Origin: Leisingera sp. ANG-Vp
Lineage (GTDB): Bacteria; Pseudomonadota; Alphaproteobacteria; Rhodobacterales; Rhodobacteraceae
Assembly: GCF_000813725.1 (NCBI RefSeq)
Contig: NZ_JWLD01000073.1
Coordinates: forward strand, 897-38,949
Direction of reading: 5' to 3'
DNA length: 38,053 bases
The notes beneath the pieces are model-generated. The model made no database searches, was not told where the DNA came from, and worked only from the letters and a program-made list of their open reading frames with translations. The position numbers and the translations under genes are program-made. This document shows positions 1 through 6,883 of the stretch, piece after piece. The stretch's first letter is position 1. Every line of letters begins with the position of its first letter.

Positions 1-351
1 GCCCTCGGCGACCAGCGGCAGCACCCGGCGCAGCTCGGCCGCGCGGTGGGCGTTGATGCGCAGGCGCAGCTCCGGGTCGTCGGCCAGCAGGGCGGAAAGG
101 GCGGGGGAGAGGGCTTCGCGGGTGATTTCATCGCCGTCCAGCGCCAGGGCTCCTTCAGAGGAAATGGCCAGGGTGATGCCGCCGGCGGGCATGTCGCGGC
201 CGGTGACGGCGGTGGCGGGGCGCACATCAAAAGGCGCGGTGGCGTCCATGCGGCCAATCAGCATGAAGAACACCAGAAGGAAGAACACCACGTCGATCAG
301 CGCGATGATGGTTTCCGAATGCGGGCTGCGGGACGGGCGGTTGAGCTTCAT
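1..351 (-). CDS. ExbD/TolR-family energy-transduction protein (3' end outside window)
   Basis: The 117 codons visible read in from the window edge and encode a short cytoplasmic N-terminus, one membrane helix around residues 14-33 (IIALIDVVFFLLVFFML) and a periplasmic domain. The Asp in the helix (LIDVVFFLLVFF) is the conserved proton-path aspartate of ExbD/TolR proteins. ExbD works with ExbB to couple the proton motive force to TonB-type or Tol-type envelope work. The ATG overlaps the stop of the upstream ExbD-like gene (ATGA), so the two are translationally coupled. Roughly the last 15-25 residues are missing, judging from the usual family length of about 130-140. Whether it serves a TonB or Tol system cannot be decided, because the next gene is outside the window. 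Confidence 0.9.
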   Translation of the reverse strand, partial: MKLNRPSRSPHSETIIALIDVVFFLLVFFMLIGRMDATAPFDVRPATAVTGRDMPAGGITLAISSEGALALDGDEITREALSPALSALLADDPELRLRINAHRAAELRRVLPLVAEG

Positions 352-758
352 GGGGACGCCTCCAGCCGCAGGACGCGCAGGCGGGTGACGCCGGCCAGAG
401 CGGCCGCGTCCATCACGGTGATCAGTGCCTGGGTTTGGGCGGCGCCGGAGGGCAGTATCACCACTTGAGTGAGGGGTTCTTCGGCAACTGCGGCGGAGAG
501 GGTGGCACGCAGGGTGTCCTGATCCAGCGCGGTGCCGCGCAGCACCGGAACGCCGTCAGCTCCGAGGCGGATCATCATTGTGCCTGCCGGGGCCTGGGTG
601 GTGCCGGCGCTTCCTTCAGAGGGTTTCACCGCCGGGATCATATCGAGGTTCAGGTAGGTGGAGGTCACCATGAAGAACACCAGCAGGATCAGCATAACGT
701 CGATCATCGGCACCAGCGAGATCAGGGCGCGGGGGCGGGCTGGGCGGCTGAGGGTCAT
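348..758 (-). CDS. ExbD/TolR-family energy-transduction protein
   Basis: This is a 136-residue protein of normal ExbD length. Residues 10-33 form a single membrane anchor containing the motif PMIDVMLILLVFFMV, with the conserved Asp. The rest is a periplasmic domain ending in a strand-helix-strand pattern typical of ExbD/TolR. The frame is open for 43 more codons upstream, but that stretch is Pro/Gly/Arg-rich and unlike the family. The ATG at 758 follows an AGAGGG ribosome site and puts the helix where it belongs, so it is the chosen start. The protein is a paralogue of the partial ExbD that follows; paired ExbD genes with one ExbB are common in proteobacteria. It should act with the 927-1544 product in the inner membrane. 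Confidence 0.9.
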   Translation of the reverse strand: MTLSRPARPRALISLVPMIDVMLILLVFFMVTSTYLNLDMIPAVKPSEGSAGTTQAPAGTMMIRLGADGVPVLRGTALDQDTLRATLSAAVAEEPLTQVVILPSGAAQTQALITVMDAAALAGVTRLRVLRLEASP

Positions 759-926
759 GTTGCCCTCTGCTGGATACCCTTGCGGAGGTTCGCGCCCGGC
801 TCCGAGGGGGCGCGCAATCGCGCCCGCGTCAGGCTGGACGCATGCCTCCGGCATGGGGGGCGGGGACGGGCGCGAACCGGACCGCAAGCGGACCGGTGGA
901 AGTATGGGTGTGAAAAGGCGGCCACT
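759..926 (-). repeat. ExbB-ExbD intergenic region with nested inverted repeats
   Basis: This 168-base gap inside an otherwise tight operon holds three inverted repeats. A perfect 7-bp stem with a 4-base loop lies at 808-825 (GGGCGCG, loop CAAT, CGCGCCC). A 6-bp stem with a 3-base loop lies at 841-855 (CATGCC/GGCATG). A 12-bp perfect inverted repeat has arms at 787-798 and 867-878 (GGTTCGCGCCCG). No T-run follows any of them on the minus strand. They may form an RNA processing or attenuation structure that sets the ratio of ExbB to ExbD; that role is inference. Confidence 0.6.
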
Positions 927-1544
927 TTACCGCGACCCGTCGATCAGCAGCAGGCGGCCGGCGGCGCTTTCAATGGCTTGGGCGGCGGCGTCGATGCGGG
1001 CGGCAAACAGGCCGGCGGCGACGGCGGCGGGGATCGCGACCAAGAGGCCCGCGGCGGTGGTCAGCAGCGCCTGCCAGATGCCGCCTGCGAGGACCGAGGC
1101 ATTGGCGGCGCCCTGGGCCAATTCCAGCTCTTGGAAAGACTGGATCATGCCGAGCACGGTGCCAAGGAGGCCCAGGAGGGGCGAGACCATGGCGATGAGT
1201 TCCAGAAGGCGGATGAGGGAGTTCATCCGGCTCACTTCCTCATTGCCGCGGCGCTGCAGCTCGTCTTGCAGCAATGGGCCGCGCAGGCCTTCCTGCAGGG
1301 CCTCCATCGCGTAGCTCATCACCCGGTCGGCAGGGGATTTGCCGCCTGCGAGTGTGTCCTGCGCCTGTTTGCGGTCGCCGTCCTTCCACAGGCCCAGAGC
1401 CTGTTCACGTGCATCGCCTCCGGAACGCACCGGCCAGAGCTGGATCAGTTTGACGGCAATCACGGTGAGCGAGAGCAAAGACATCAGCGCCAGAAGCGCA
1501 ATCACCGGACCGCCGGTGCCGAGAATTTCCCAGGTGCCGGCCAT
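927..1544 (-). CDS. ExbB/TolQ/MotA-family proton-channel protein
   Basis: The product has 205 residues and three predicted membrane helices, near residues 11-35, 108-135 and 155-182, with a cytoplasmic loop between the first and second. The second and third carry the small-residue pattern typical of ExbB/TolQ (SPLLGLLGTVLGMIQSF and LLTTAAGLLVAIPAA), which lines the proton path with the ExbD helix. It should form the pentameric inner-membrane motor with the two ExbD-like proteins encoded next. Its start lies 3 bases after the stop of the secreted-protein gene, so the four genes appear to form one operon. Assignment to ExbB rather than TolQ is unresolved; the paired ExbD genes and the upstream exported protein lean towards a TonB-type system. 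Confidence 0.92.
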   Translation of the reverse strand: MAGTWEILGTGGPVIALLALMSLLSLTVIAVKLIQLWPVRSGGDAREQALGLWKDGDRKQAQDTLAGGKSPADRVMSYAMEALQEGLRGPLLQDELQRRGNEEVSRMNSLIRLLELIAMVSPLLGLLGTVLGMIQSFQELELAQGAANASVLAGGIWQALLTTAAGLLVAIPAAVAAGLFAARIDAAAQAIESAAGRLLLIDGSR

Positions 1545-1547
1545 GGC

Positions 1548-1967
1548 TTATTTCACCAGCGGTGCGGCGGCGCGGGAGCCGAGTTCCAGGATCGGGAAGC
1601 AATCCATCTGTTCTTCGTTCTGCGGCTGGCAGGAGGTGATGTCATGCAGCAGGATTTCCGAGATGTTGCCGCAGGCAATCTCGGGGATTTCGAAGAGTTT
1701 CAAGGTGGTGCGCTGGATGGGCAGGGGGGCGGCGTCAATCGACAGCAGCCGGTCGATCACCCCCTGGCCGTCGAGGATCGCCAGGGACATTTCGAAGCCT
1801 TCAAAGCTCTTGCCGGTCTGGTTGCGGAACAGGAAGAAGGCGCGGCAGCCGCCGCCCTCGATCTCCTCGGTCTTGTTCAGCTCGACCCGGAGGGGACCGG
1901 TTTCTGCGGCGGCGGCAAATGGCGCGGCTGCGAGAGCAAGGGCAGATAGCAGGCGTGTCAGGGTCAT
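1548..1967 (-). CDS. Small secreted protein of unknown function, first gene of the ExbB/ExbD operon
   Basis: I do not recognise the family. The 139-residue product begins with a clear Sec signal peptide (a Leu/Ala-rich helix ending in an AAAA run followed by ETG, cleavage near residue 21). The mature part has four cysteines (in GGGCRAF, IACGN, TSCQP and MDCFP), which could form two disulfide bonds in the periplasm. An in-frame start 13 codons further out exists, but the ATG at 1967 sits directly before the signal helix and follows a GGAGAC ribosome site. Its place directly before the ExbB gene suggests a periplasmic partner of the motor; this is inference only. Confidence 0.75.
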   Translation of the reverse strand: MTLTRLLSALALAAAPFAAAAETGPLRVELNKTEEIEGGGCRAFFLFRNQTGKSFEGFEMSLAILDGQGVIDRLLSIDAAPLPIQRTTLKLFEIPEIACGNISEILLHDITSCQPQNEEQMDCFPILELGSRAAAPLVK

Positions 1968-2024
1968 CACTGTCTCCGGTTTCTTATGTTCAGGCCCGGC
2001 CCGCACCCAACTGAAGGGGGCGGA

Positions 2025-2870
2025 TCAGACCAATGCGGTCAAAGCCTTTTCGATCTTGTCCATGGCGTCGCGGGCCGAATCGAGGTCGCGGCGCTTGAGG
2101 TGGCGGGCCGCCACATGCAGGGCGCGGCCCAGGCGGTCGCGGGCCTTGCCGGGCGCACGGGCCACATTGGCCTGCAGCGACTGGGCGCGCTTCACCTGGG
2201 CGCCGAGCGAGCGCTGATCCATCTCGCGCTGGCCGCGCTTCATGGTTTTGGCCTCGTCCTCGCGGTCCTTGCCGATGCCGGCAATGGCGCGTTCGATCAC
2301 CATCACCATTGTCTCGGCCTCCTGCAGCCGGCCCTTGTTGATCAGGGCGACGGATTTGGCCAGGGCGCGCTTGAGTTTCAGCTCCAGCGGGCCCGGCGCC
2401 AGGCCGATGCGCGGCTGGATCCGTTTGAGGCGGCGTTTCAGCGGTGCAATGGCCTTGGGGTCGATGCCCGAAGCGGAGATGTCGGAGACGTCTTCTTCAG
2501 CAACAACGCTTTCGGAGGATTCGGGTTTGAGGCTGTCGAGAAGGTTGCCGCCGTCGTCGACGAACAGCACGTTGACCTTGGCCGGGTTGCGTTTGAAAAA
2601 CTTTTTCAGCTCGCCGATCATCCGCCCCGGCGCGCTTTCGCAGATCATTTCCATTTCGCCCGAACGCACCGTGTAGGTGCCCCAGGCCATCGGAGGGCCG
2701 CCGCCCGCCTGCTTCATCGGATTGCGCAAAGTTTCGGGTTTTTTGCCCGGCTGAATCATCAGCAGCGGGTCCTTGCTGTCGTCGAGGCAGAAGGCGAAAC
2801 TCATCCGCTTCTTGGCGCCCTCGCGCACCATGTCTTTGACTTCCTTGCCGGAAATACGATCAATACTCAT
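2025..2870 (-). CDS. Unrecognised soluble protein, divergent from the T6SS genes
   Basis: The product has about 281 residues and no signal peptide or membrane helix. The N-terminal 110 residues look like a compact alpha/beta domain (for example MSFAFCLDD, MAWGTYTV and KVNVLFVDDGG). A Ser/Glu/Asp-rich linker near residues 115-135 leads to a strongly basic helical C-terminal region of about 140 residues (KRRLKRIQPR, KAMD-type heptads), likely a coiled-coil bundle. The start is uncertain. Adjacent ATGs at 2873 and 2870 follow GGTGGA; 2870 gives the better spacing, while upstream in-frame starts at 2894 (ATG) and 2930 (GTG) lack a ribosome site. It is transcribed away from tssA across a 186-base gap. 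A T6SS role is possible by position but nothing in the sequence proves it. Confidence 0.7.
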   Translation of the reverse strand: MSIDRISGKEVKDMVREGAKKRMSFAFCLDDSKDPLLMIQPGKKPETLRNPMKQAGGGPPMAWGTYTVRSGEMEMICESAPGRMIGELKKFFKRNPAKVNVLFVDDGGNLLDSLKPESSESVVAEEDVSDISASGIDPKAIAPLKRRLKRIQPRIGLAPGPLELKLKRALAKSVALINKGRLQEAETMVMVIERAIAGIGKDREDEAKTMKRGQREMDQRSLGAQVKRAQSLQANVARAPGKARDRLGRALHVAARHLKRRDLDSARDAMDKIEKALTALV

Positions 2871-3056
2871 CATTCCACCGCTGGGAAAAGGCATGAAAAC
2901 ATTTGACTTTAGGATGCCGATAAGGCTCACTTGGGGTCAAGTTTTAGTTTGAGATTAGGGCAGCCTTAACCACCGGTCCTGAAAAGGGTGGGGGGCTGCT
3001 TTACGTTACGTTAACAGAGGCCGCAAACACCTGAGAAGAAGCGGGGGGGCATTTAG
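2871..3056. promoter_or_regulatory. Divergent intergenic region, presumed promoters of the T6SS train and the 2025-2870 gene
   Basis: This 186-base region separates two divergent genes and is more AT-rich than its flanks around 2895-2965. It holds a small palindrome (CTTGGGGTCAAG, 2930-2941) and a short direct repeat at 3001-3015 (TTACG, TTACG, TTAAC). A TTGAC box at 2903-2907 has no convincing -10 partner 16-18 bases away, and I found no -24/-12 (sigma-54) pattern. A promoter here is inferred from gene layout. A G-rich ribosome site precedes the tssA ATG. Confidence 0.4.
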
Positions 3057-4124
3057 ATGGATCCGGCAGTATTGCTGCAGTCCAAGGGGGAAGACGCGCC
3101 CAGCGGCGAGAACCTCGAATACGATCCAGCGTTCACCGAGATGGAGCTGGCGGCTCAGCCCGGGGAAGAATCCGTGGTGGGCGATGAAAAGATCGAGGCC
3201 ACTGATCCCGACTACCGTGAAGTGCAGAAAAAAGCGCTGGAGGTTCTGGAGCGCAGCCATGACCTGCGGGCGGCGGTGTTCCTGGGCGATGCGCTGCTGC
3301 ATTCCGAAGGGCTGACCGGCTTTGGCGATGTCGCCGCCTATATGCGCGGCTGCCTGGAGGAGTTCTGGGAGACCTGCCATCCGGAGCTGGATGAGGACGA
3401 CGGCGACCCGACCATGCGGATCAACGCGGTGCAGGACCTGTGCGGCCAGCCCGACGGGATGGCCGGGGCATCGCCGCTCTACCGCTCGCTGCGGCGGGCG
3501 CCGCTGACCGAGAGCCGCGGCTTCGGCCGGTTCTCGTTCCGCGACATCGAGATTGCCGAAGGGGTGATGACAGCGCCCTCGGACATGGAGCACATCCCGG
3601 ACTCGGCGACCATCGGGGCCGCGTTCCAGGACAGTGACGACGAGATCATCGAGGCGCGGCTTGCGGCGATTGAAGCCGCGGCGGATAATGTGAAGGCGAT
3701 TTCGGCGGCGTTTGACGAGAACACGCCGGGGCAGGGGCCGGATCTGAGCGCGCTGATCAAGCTGCTGCAGCAGATGGCCCGGAAGATCCGCGACTATGGC
3801 AATGTCAGCGCGGATGCAGCGGCGGATGAAGACGATGCCGAAGACGCCGCTGCGGAAGAGGGCGGCGCAGCAGCTCCGGCGGCAGGCGGGCGCGCAGCCC
3901 CCGCGGCGCCGGGAGCGATCAACTCGCCTGCGGATGTGTCCAACGCGCTGGACCGCATCATCGGCTATTACCGGCGGGCAGAACCGTCGAGCCCGCTGCC
4001 GATCCTGCTGGAGCGGTGCAAGCGTCTGGTGGGGGCGGACTTCCTCACCATCATGAACGACATGGCGCCGCAGGGGGTGGATAACGTCCACCTGATCGGC
4101 GGCATCGAAGACGACGACGATTAA
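3057..4124 (+). CDS. tssA: T6SS protein TssA (ImpA family)
   Basis: The 355-residue protein has the N-terminal ImpA-type domain, with the hallmark PSGENLEYDPAF near residues 15-27 and the paired motif WETCHPELDEDDGDPTMRINAV around residues 103-125. TssA proteins cap the growing sheath or bind the baseplate and coordinate tail assembly. A low-complexity Ala/Asp/Glu stretch at about residues 255-285 links to a shorter helical C-terminal domain (IGYYRRAEPSSPLPILLERCKRLVG), typical of the short TssA class found in Pseudomonas H1-type and Agrobacterium-type systems. It is the first gene of the T6SS train. The ATG is preceded by a run of G residues that can serve as the ribosome site. Confidence 0.93.
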   Translation: MDPAVLLQSKGEDAPSGENLEYDPAFTEMELAAQPGEESVVGDEKIEATDPDYREVQKKALEVLERSHDLRAAVFLGDALLHSEGLTGFGDVAAYMRGCLEEFWETCHPELDEDDGDPTMRINAVQDLCGQPDGMAGASPLYRSLRRAPLTESRGFGRFSFRDIEIAEGVMTAPSDMEHIPDSATIGAAFQDSDDEIIEARLAAIEAAADNVKAISAAFDENTPGQGPDLSALIKLLQQMARKIRDYGNVSADAAADEDDAEDAAAEEGGAAAPAAGGRAAPAAPGAINSPADVSNALDRIIGYYRRAEPSSPLPILLERCKRLVGADFLTIMNDMAPQGVDNVHLIGGIEDDDD

Positions 4125-4140
4125 TGGGCGCGGCAGGCGC

Positions 4141-4158
4141 CGGCGGCGGAAGCCGCCG
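4141..4158 (+). other. tssA-tssB intergenic hairpin (GNRA-type loop)
   Basis: A perfect 7-bp stem (CGGCGGC/GCCGCCG) closes a GGAA tetraloop 16 bases after the tssA stop. No T-run follows, so it is not a standard terminator. It may stabilise or delimit mRNA ahead of the highly expressed sheath genes. Confidence 0.5.
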
Positions 4159-4197
4159 CAGCAGCCGTGCAAGCAAAGACTAGTGAAGGAGACCTAG

Positions 4198-4713
4198 ATG
4201 GCCGGAAGTTCACAAAAATTCATTGCCCGCAACCGGGCACCAAGGGTCCAGATCGAATATGACGTGGAGCTGTACGGCGCCGAGAAGAAGGTGCAGCTGC
4301 CCTTCGTGATGGGCGTGATGAGCGACCTGGTGGGCAAATCCGAAGTGGAGCAGCCCGCGGTGGCGGACCGCAAGTTCCTGGAAATCGATGTCGACAACTT
4401 CGATGACCGGATGAAGTCGATGGCGCCGCGCGCGGCCTTCACCGTGCCCAACACGCTGACCGGCGAGGGCAACTTGGCGGTCGACATCACCTTTGACAGC
4501 ATGGACGATTTCAAGCCCGCGGCCATCGCCGCCAAGGTGGAGCCGCTGCGCGAGCTGCTGGAAGCACGCACCCAGCTCAGCAACCTGATGACCTATATGG
4601 ACGGTAAGACCGGCGCCGAGGATCTGATCTCGAAGATCATCCAGGACCCGAGCCTGCTGAAAACCCTGGCAGCGCAGCCCAAGCCCGGCGGCGAAGCCGA
4701 GAGCGAAGAATAA
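4198..4713 (+). CDS. tssB: T6SS sheath small subunit TssB (VipA)
   Basis: The 171-residue protein matches TssB along its full length. It has the N-terminal segment RVQIEYDVELYGAEKKVQLPFVMGVMSDLVG, the conserved FLEIDVDNFDDRM motif and the C-terminal helix EARTQLSNLMTYMDGK that pairs with TssC. TssB and TssC assemble the contractile sheath in the cytoplasm around the Hcp tube. An AAGGAGA ribosome site lies 5 bases before the ATG, and tssC follows after 15 bases. A paralogous TssB domain forms the N-terminus of the giant protein at 15999-21230; a hand alignment gives about 86% identity over 154 residues. Confidence 0.97.
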   Translation: MAGSSQKFIARNRAPRVQIEYDVELYGAEKKVQLPFVMGVMSDLVGKSEVEQPAVADRKFLEIDVDNFDDRMKSMAPRAAFTVPNTLTGEGNLAVDITFDSMDDFKPAAIAAKVEPLRELLEARTQLSNLMTYMDGKTGAEDLISKIIQDPSLLKTLAAQPKPGGEAESEE

Positions 4714-4728
4714 TAGGGGAGGACAAAG

Positions 4729-6225
4729 ATGGCTGAAGAAGAACTCCAGGCGGAAGCCGCTGGTGGTGAAGCCGCCTTTGGCTCAACCGAATTTGCGGAT
4801 CTGCTGCAGAAGGAATTCCGGCCCAAGTCGGATCAGGCCAAGACTGCCGTGGAAAGCGCGGTCAAGACCCTGGCCGAGCAGGCGCTGGCAAATTCCGCTC
4901 TGATCTCCGATGACGCGCTGCGTTCGATCGAGAGCATCGTGTCGCTGATCGACCAGAAGCTGACCGAGCAGGTGAACCTGATCCTGCACAACGAGGAATT
5001 CCAGCAGCTGGAAAGCGCATGGCGCGGGCTGCATTATCTGGTCAACAACACCGAGACCGATGAGCAGCTGAAGATCCGGGTGATGCCGATCACCAAGAAG
5101 GAAATGTCGAAGACCCTGAAGAAGTTCAAGGGCACGGCATGGGACCAGTCGCCGATCTTCAAGAAGGTCTACACCGAGGAATTCAGCCAGCTGGGCGGCG
5201 AGCCCTACGGCTCCCTGGTGGCGGACTACCATTTTGACCATTCGCCGCCGGATATCGAGCTGCTGGGTGAAATGTCCAAGATCGCCGCGGCCGCGCATGC
5301 GCCGCTGATCACCGGCGCCAAACCCACTCTGTTCCAGATGGACAGCTGGGCGGAACTGTCGAACCCGCGCGACCTGACCAAGATCTTCCAGACCCCGGAA
5401 TATGCCGCCTGGCGGAGCTTGCGCGACAGCGAGGATGCGAAATACGTGGGCCTGGCAATGCCGCGTTTCCTGGGCCGTCTGCCCTATGGCTCCAAGACCG
5501 ACCCGGTGGAGGAGTTTGCATTCGAGGAAGACACCGCAGGCGCGACCAGCGACAAATACGGCTGGGTCAACGCGGCCTACGGCATGGCGGTGAACATCAC
5601 CCGCTCGTTCAAGATGTACGGCTGGTGCTCGCGGATCCGCGGCGTGGAAAGCGGCGGCACCCTGGAAAACCTGCCTTCGCACACCTTCCCGACCACCGAT
5701 GGCGGCGTCGATCAGAAATGCCCGACCGAGATTGCCATCGACGACCGGCGCGAGGCGGAACTGGCGAAGAACGGCATGATGCCGCTGATCCACCGCAAGA
5801 ACACCGACGTTGCGACCTTCATGGGCGCGCAGTCGCTGCACAAGCCGGCCGAATATGACGATCCGGACGCCACCGCAAACGCCAATCTGGGCGCGCGGCT
5901 GCCGTATCTGTTCGCCACATGCCGGTTCGCGCACTATCTCAAGTGCATGGTGCGGGACAAAGTCGGCTCGTTCAAAAGCCGTCAGGATATGGAGTCCTGG
6001 CTGCAGGACTGGATCAACAACTATGTTGACTTCAATGCAGATATCTCTTCGGAGAACGAGAAGGCGCGCAAACCTCTGGCCGCAGCCGAAGTGGTTGTGG
6101 AAGAGGTCGAGGGCAACCCGGGGTATTACACCTCGAAATTTTTCCTGCGCCCGCATTACCAGCTTGAGGGGCTTTCCGTCTCGCTGCGGCTGGTATCGAA
6201 ACTGCCCTCGGAAAAAGGAGGCTGA
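4729..6225 (+). CDS. tssC: T6SS sheath large subunit TssC (VipB)
   Basis: At 498 residues this is a full-length TssC. Recognisable blocks include HNEEFQQLESAWRGLHYLV (about 90-108), LLGEMSKIAAAAHAPLI, the strongly conserved GLAMPRFLGRLPYG (about 242-255) and KMYGWCSRIRG. The C-terminal part (residues about 370-495) contains ARLPYLFATCRFAHYLKCMVRDKVGS and ends in the strand LEGLSVSLRLVSKLP, which interlocks neighbouring subunits in the contractile sheath. This C-terminal part is absent from the TssC-like domain of the giant protein at 15999-21230. A GGGGAGGA ribosome site precedes the ATG, consistent with high expression. Confidence 0.97.
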   Translation: MAEEELQAEAAGGEAAFGSTEFADLLQKEFRPKSDQAKTAVESAVKTLAEQALANSALISDDALRSIESIVSLIDQKLTEQVNLILHNEEFQQLESAWRGLHYLVNNTETDEQLKIRVMPITKKEMSKTLKKFKGTAWDQSPIFKKVYTEEFSQLGGEPYGSLVADYHFDHSPPDIELLGEMSKIAAAAHAPLITGAKPTLFQMDSWAELSNPRDLTKIFQTPEYAAWRSLRDSEDAKYVGLAMPRFLGRLPYGSKTDPVEEFAFEEDTAGATSDKYGWVNAAYGMAVNITRSFKMYGWCSRIRGVESGGTLENLPSHTFPTTDGGVDQKCPTEIAIDDRREAELAKNGMMPLIHRKNTDVATFMGAQSLHKPAEYDDPDATANANLGARLPYLFATCRFAHYLKCMVRDKVGSFKSRQDMESWLQDWINNYVDFNADISSENEKARKPLAAAEVVVEEVEGNPGYYTSKFFLRPHYQLEGLSVSLRLVSKLPSEKGG

Positions 6226-6292
6226 TTACCCACTCCCCAGCCTCAAACCATCATAGTGCAGTAGAATTCTTAATTTTTGAAAGGATAGCAAA

Positions 6293-6793
6293 ATGGCTGC
6301 AAATATGTTCGTCCAGATCTCGGACATCACCGGTGATGCCACCGAAGAAAACCACAAGAAGTGGATTGTCGTTCAGTCCGCAAGCTGGAACGTCGAGCGC
6401 GCGGTTGAAATGACCGACCTGGGCTCGACCCAGCGGATGCACGCAAACTCCAACTTCGGCAAGATCGAGCTGACCTCGCAGATGGGCAAGGCCTCGAACG
6501 ACCTGGCGCTGTCGGTTGCCAACGGCACCGTGCGCCCGGAAATCGTCATGCACTGGTGCCGCTCGGGTGACAGCGCAAGCCAGGGCCTGCTGGTCTATTC
6601 GATCTGGAAGATGAAAGACGTGGTTGTCGACAGCTACTCGATCTCCGCAAGCGAAGACGGCATTCCGGAAGAGACCTGGTCGCTGGCTTATGCCTCGATC
6701 GAGCATGAGTACAAATCGACCGATCAGAAGACCGGCAAGCTCACCACCGAAGGCACCTTCAAGTGGAACGTGCAGACCGGCAAGGTCGAATAA
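6293..6793 (+). CDS. hcp: T6SS tube protein Hcp (TssD)
   Basis: The 166-residue protein is an Hcp: a beta-barrel subunit whose hexameric rings stack into the inner tube and carry small effectors. Family features are the N-terminal MFVQISDITGDATEENHKKWIVVQS, the central loop with IELTSQMGKASNDL and the C-terminal strands ending TEGTFKWNVQTGKVE. A GAAAGGA ribosome site lies 7 bases before the ATG. The preceding 67 bases are AT-rich for this region, which could reflect an extra promoter, although no clear boxes are visible. A rho-independent terminator follows the stop, so hcp closes the tssA-tssB-tssC-hcp unit; this arrangement would allow Hcp and the sheath to be made in excess over baseplate parts. 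Confidence 0.97.
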   Translation: MAANMFVQISDITGDATEENHKKWIVVQSASWNVERAVEMTDLGSTQRMHANSNFGKIELTSQMGKASNDLALSVANGTVRPEIVMHWCRSGDSASQGLLVYSIWKMKDVVVDSYSISASEDGIPEETWSLAYASIEHEYKSTDQKTGKLTTEGTFKWNVQTGKVE

Positions 6794-6804
6794 AACTATT
6801 GGCT

Positions 6805-6839
6805 GGCCCCGGGTGTATTGCGTCCGGGGTCCGTTTTTT
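6805..6839 (+). terminator. Rho-independent terminator after hcp
   Basis: A stem with core CCCCGG/CCGGGG (6807-6812 with 6824-6829), extended by G-U and G-C pairs on both sides, is followed by six T residues at 6834-6839. It lies 11 bases after the hcp stop and within the T6SS train, so the genes downstream need read-through or their own promoter. Confidence 0.85.
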
Positions 6840-6883
6840 CTGACGCATTTCCAGCATTCATCCTTGTTGCGGAGTAGAGCCCC

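Noticed and set aside
2903-2931. A sigma-70 promoter with TTGAC at 2903-2907
   Set aside because: The hexamer 17 bases downstream (CTCACT) is not a -10 box, so I report only a presumed promoter region.
2990-3010. A sigma-54 (-24/-12) promoter upstream of tssA, which some T6SS loci have
   Set aside because: There is a G-rich stretch but no TTGC at the required spacing.
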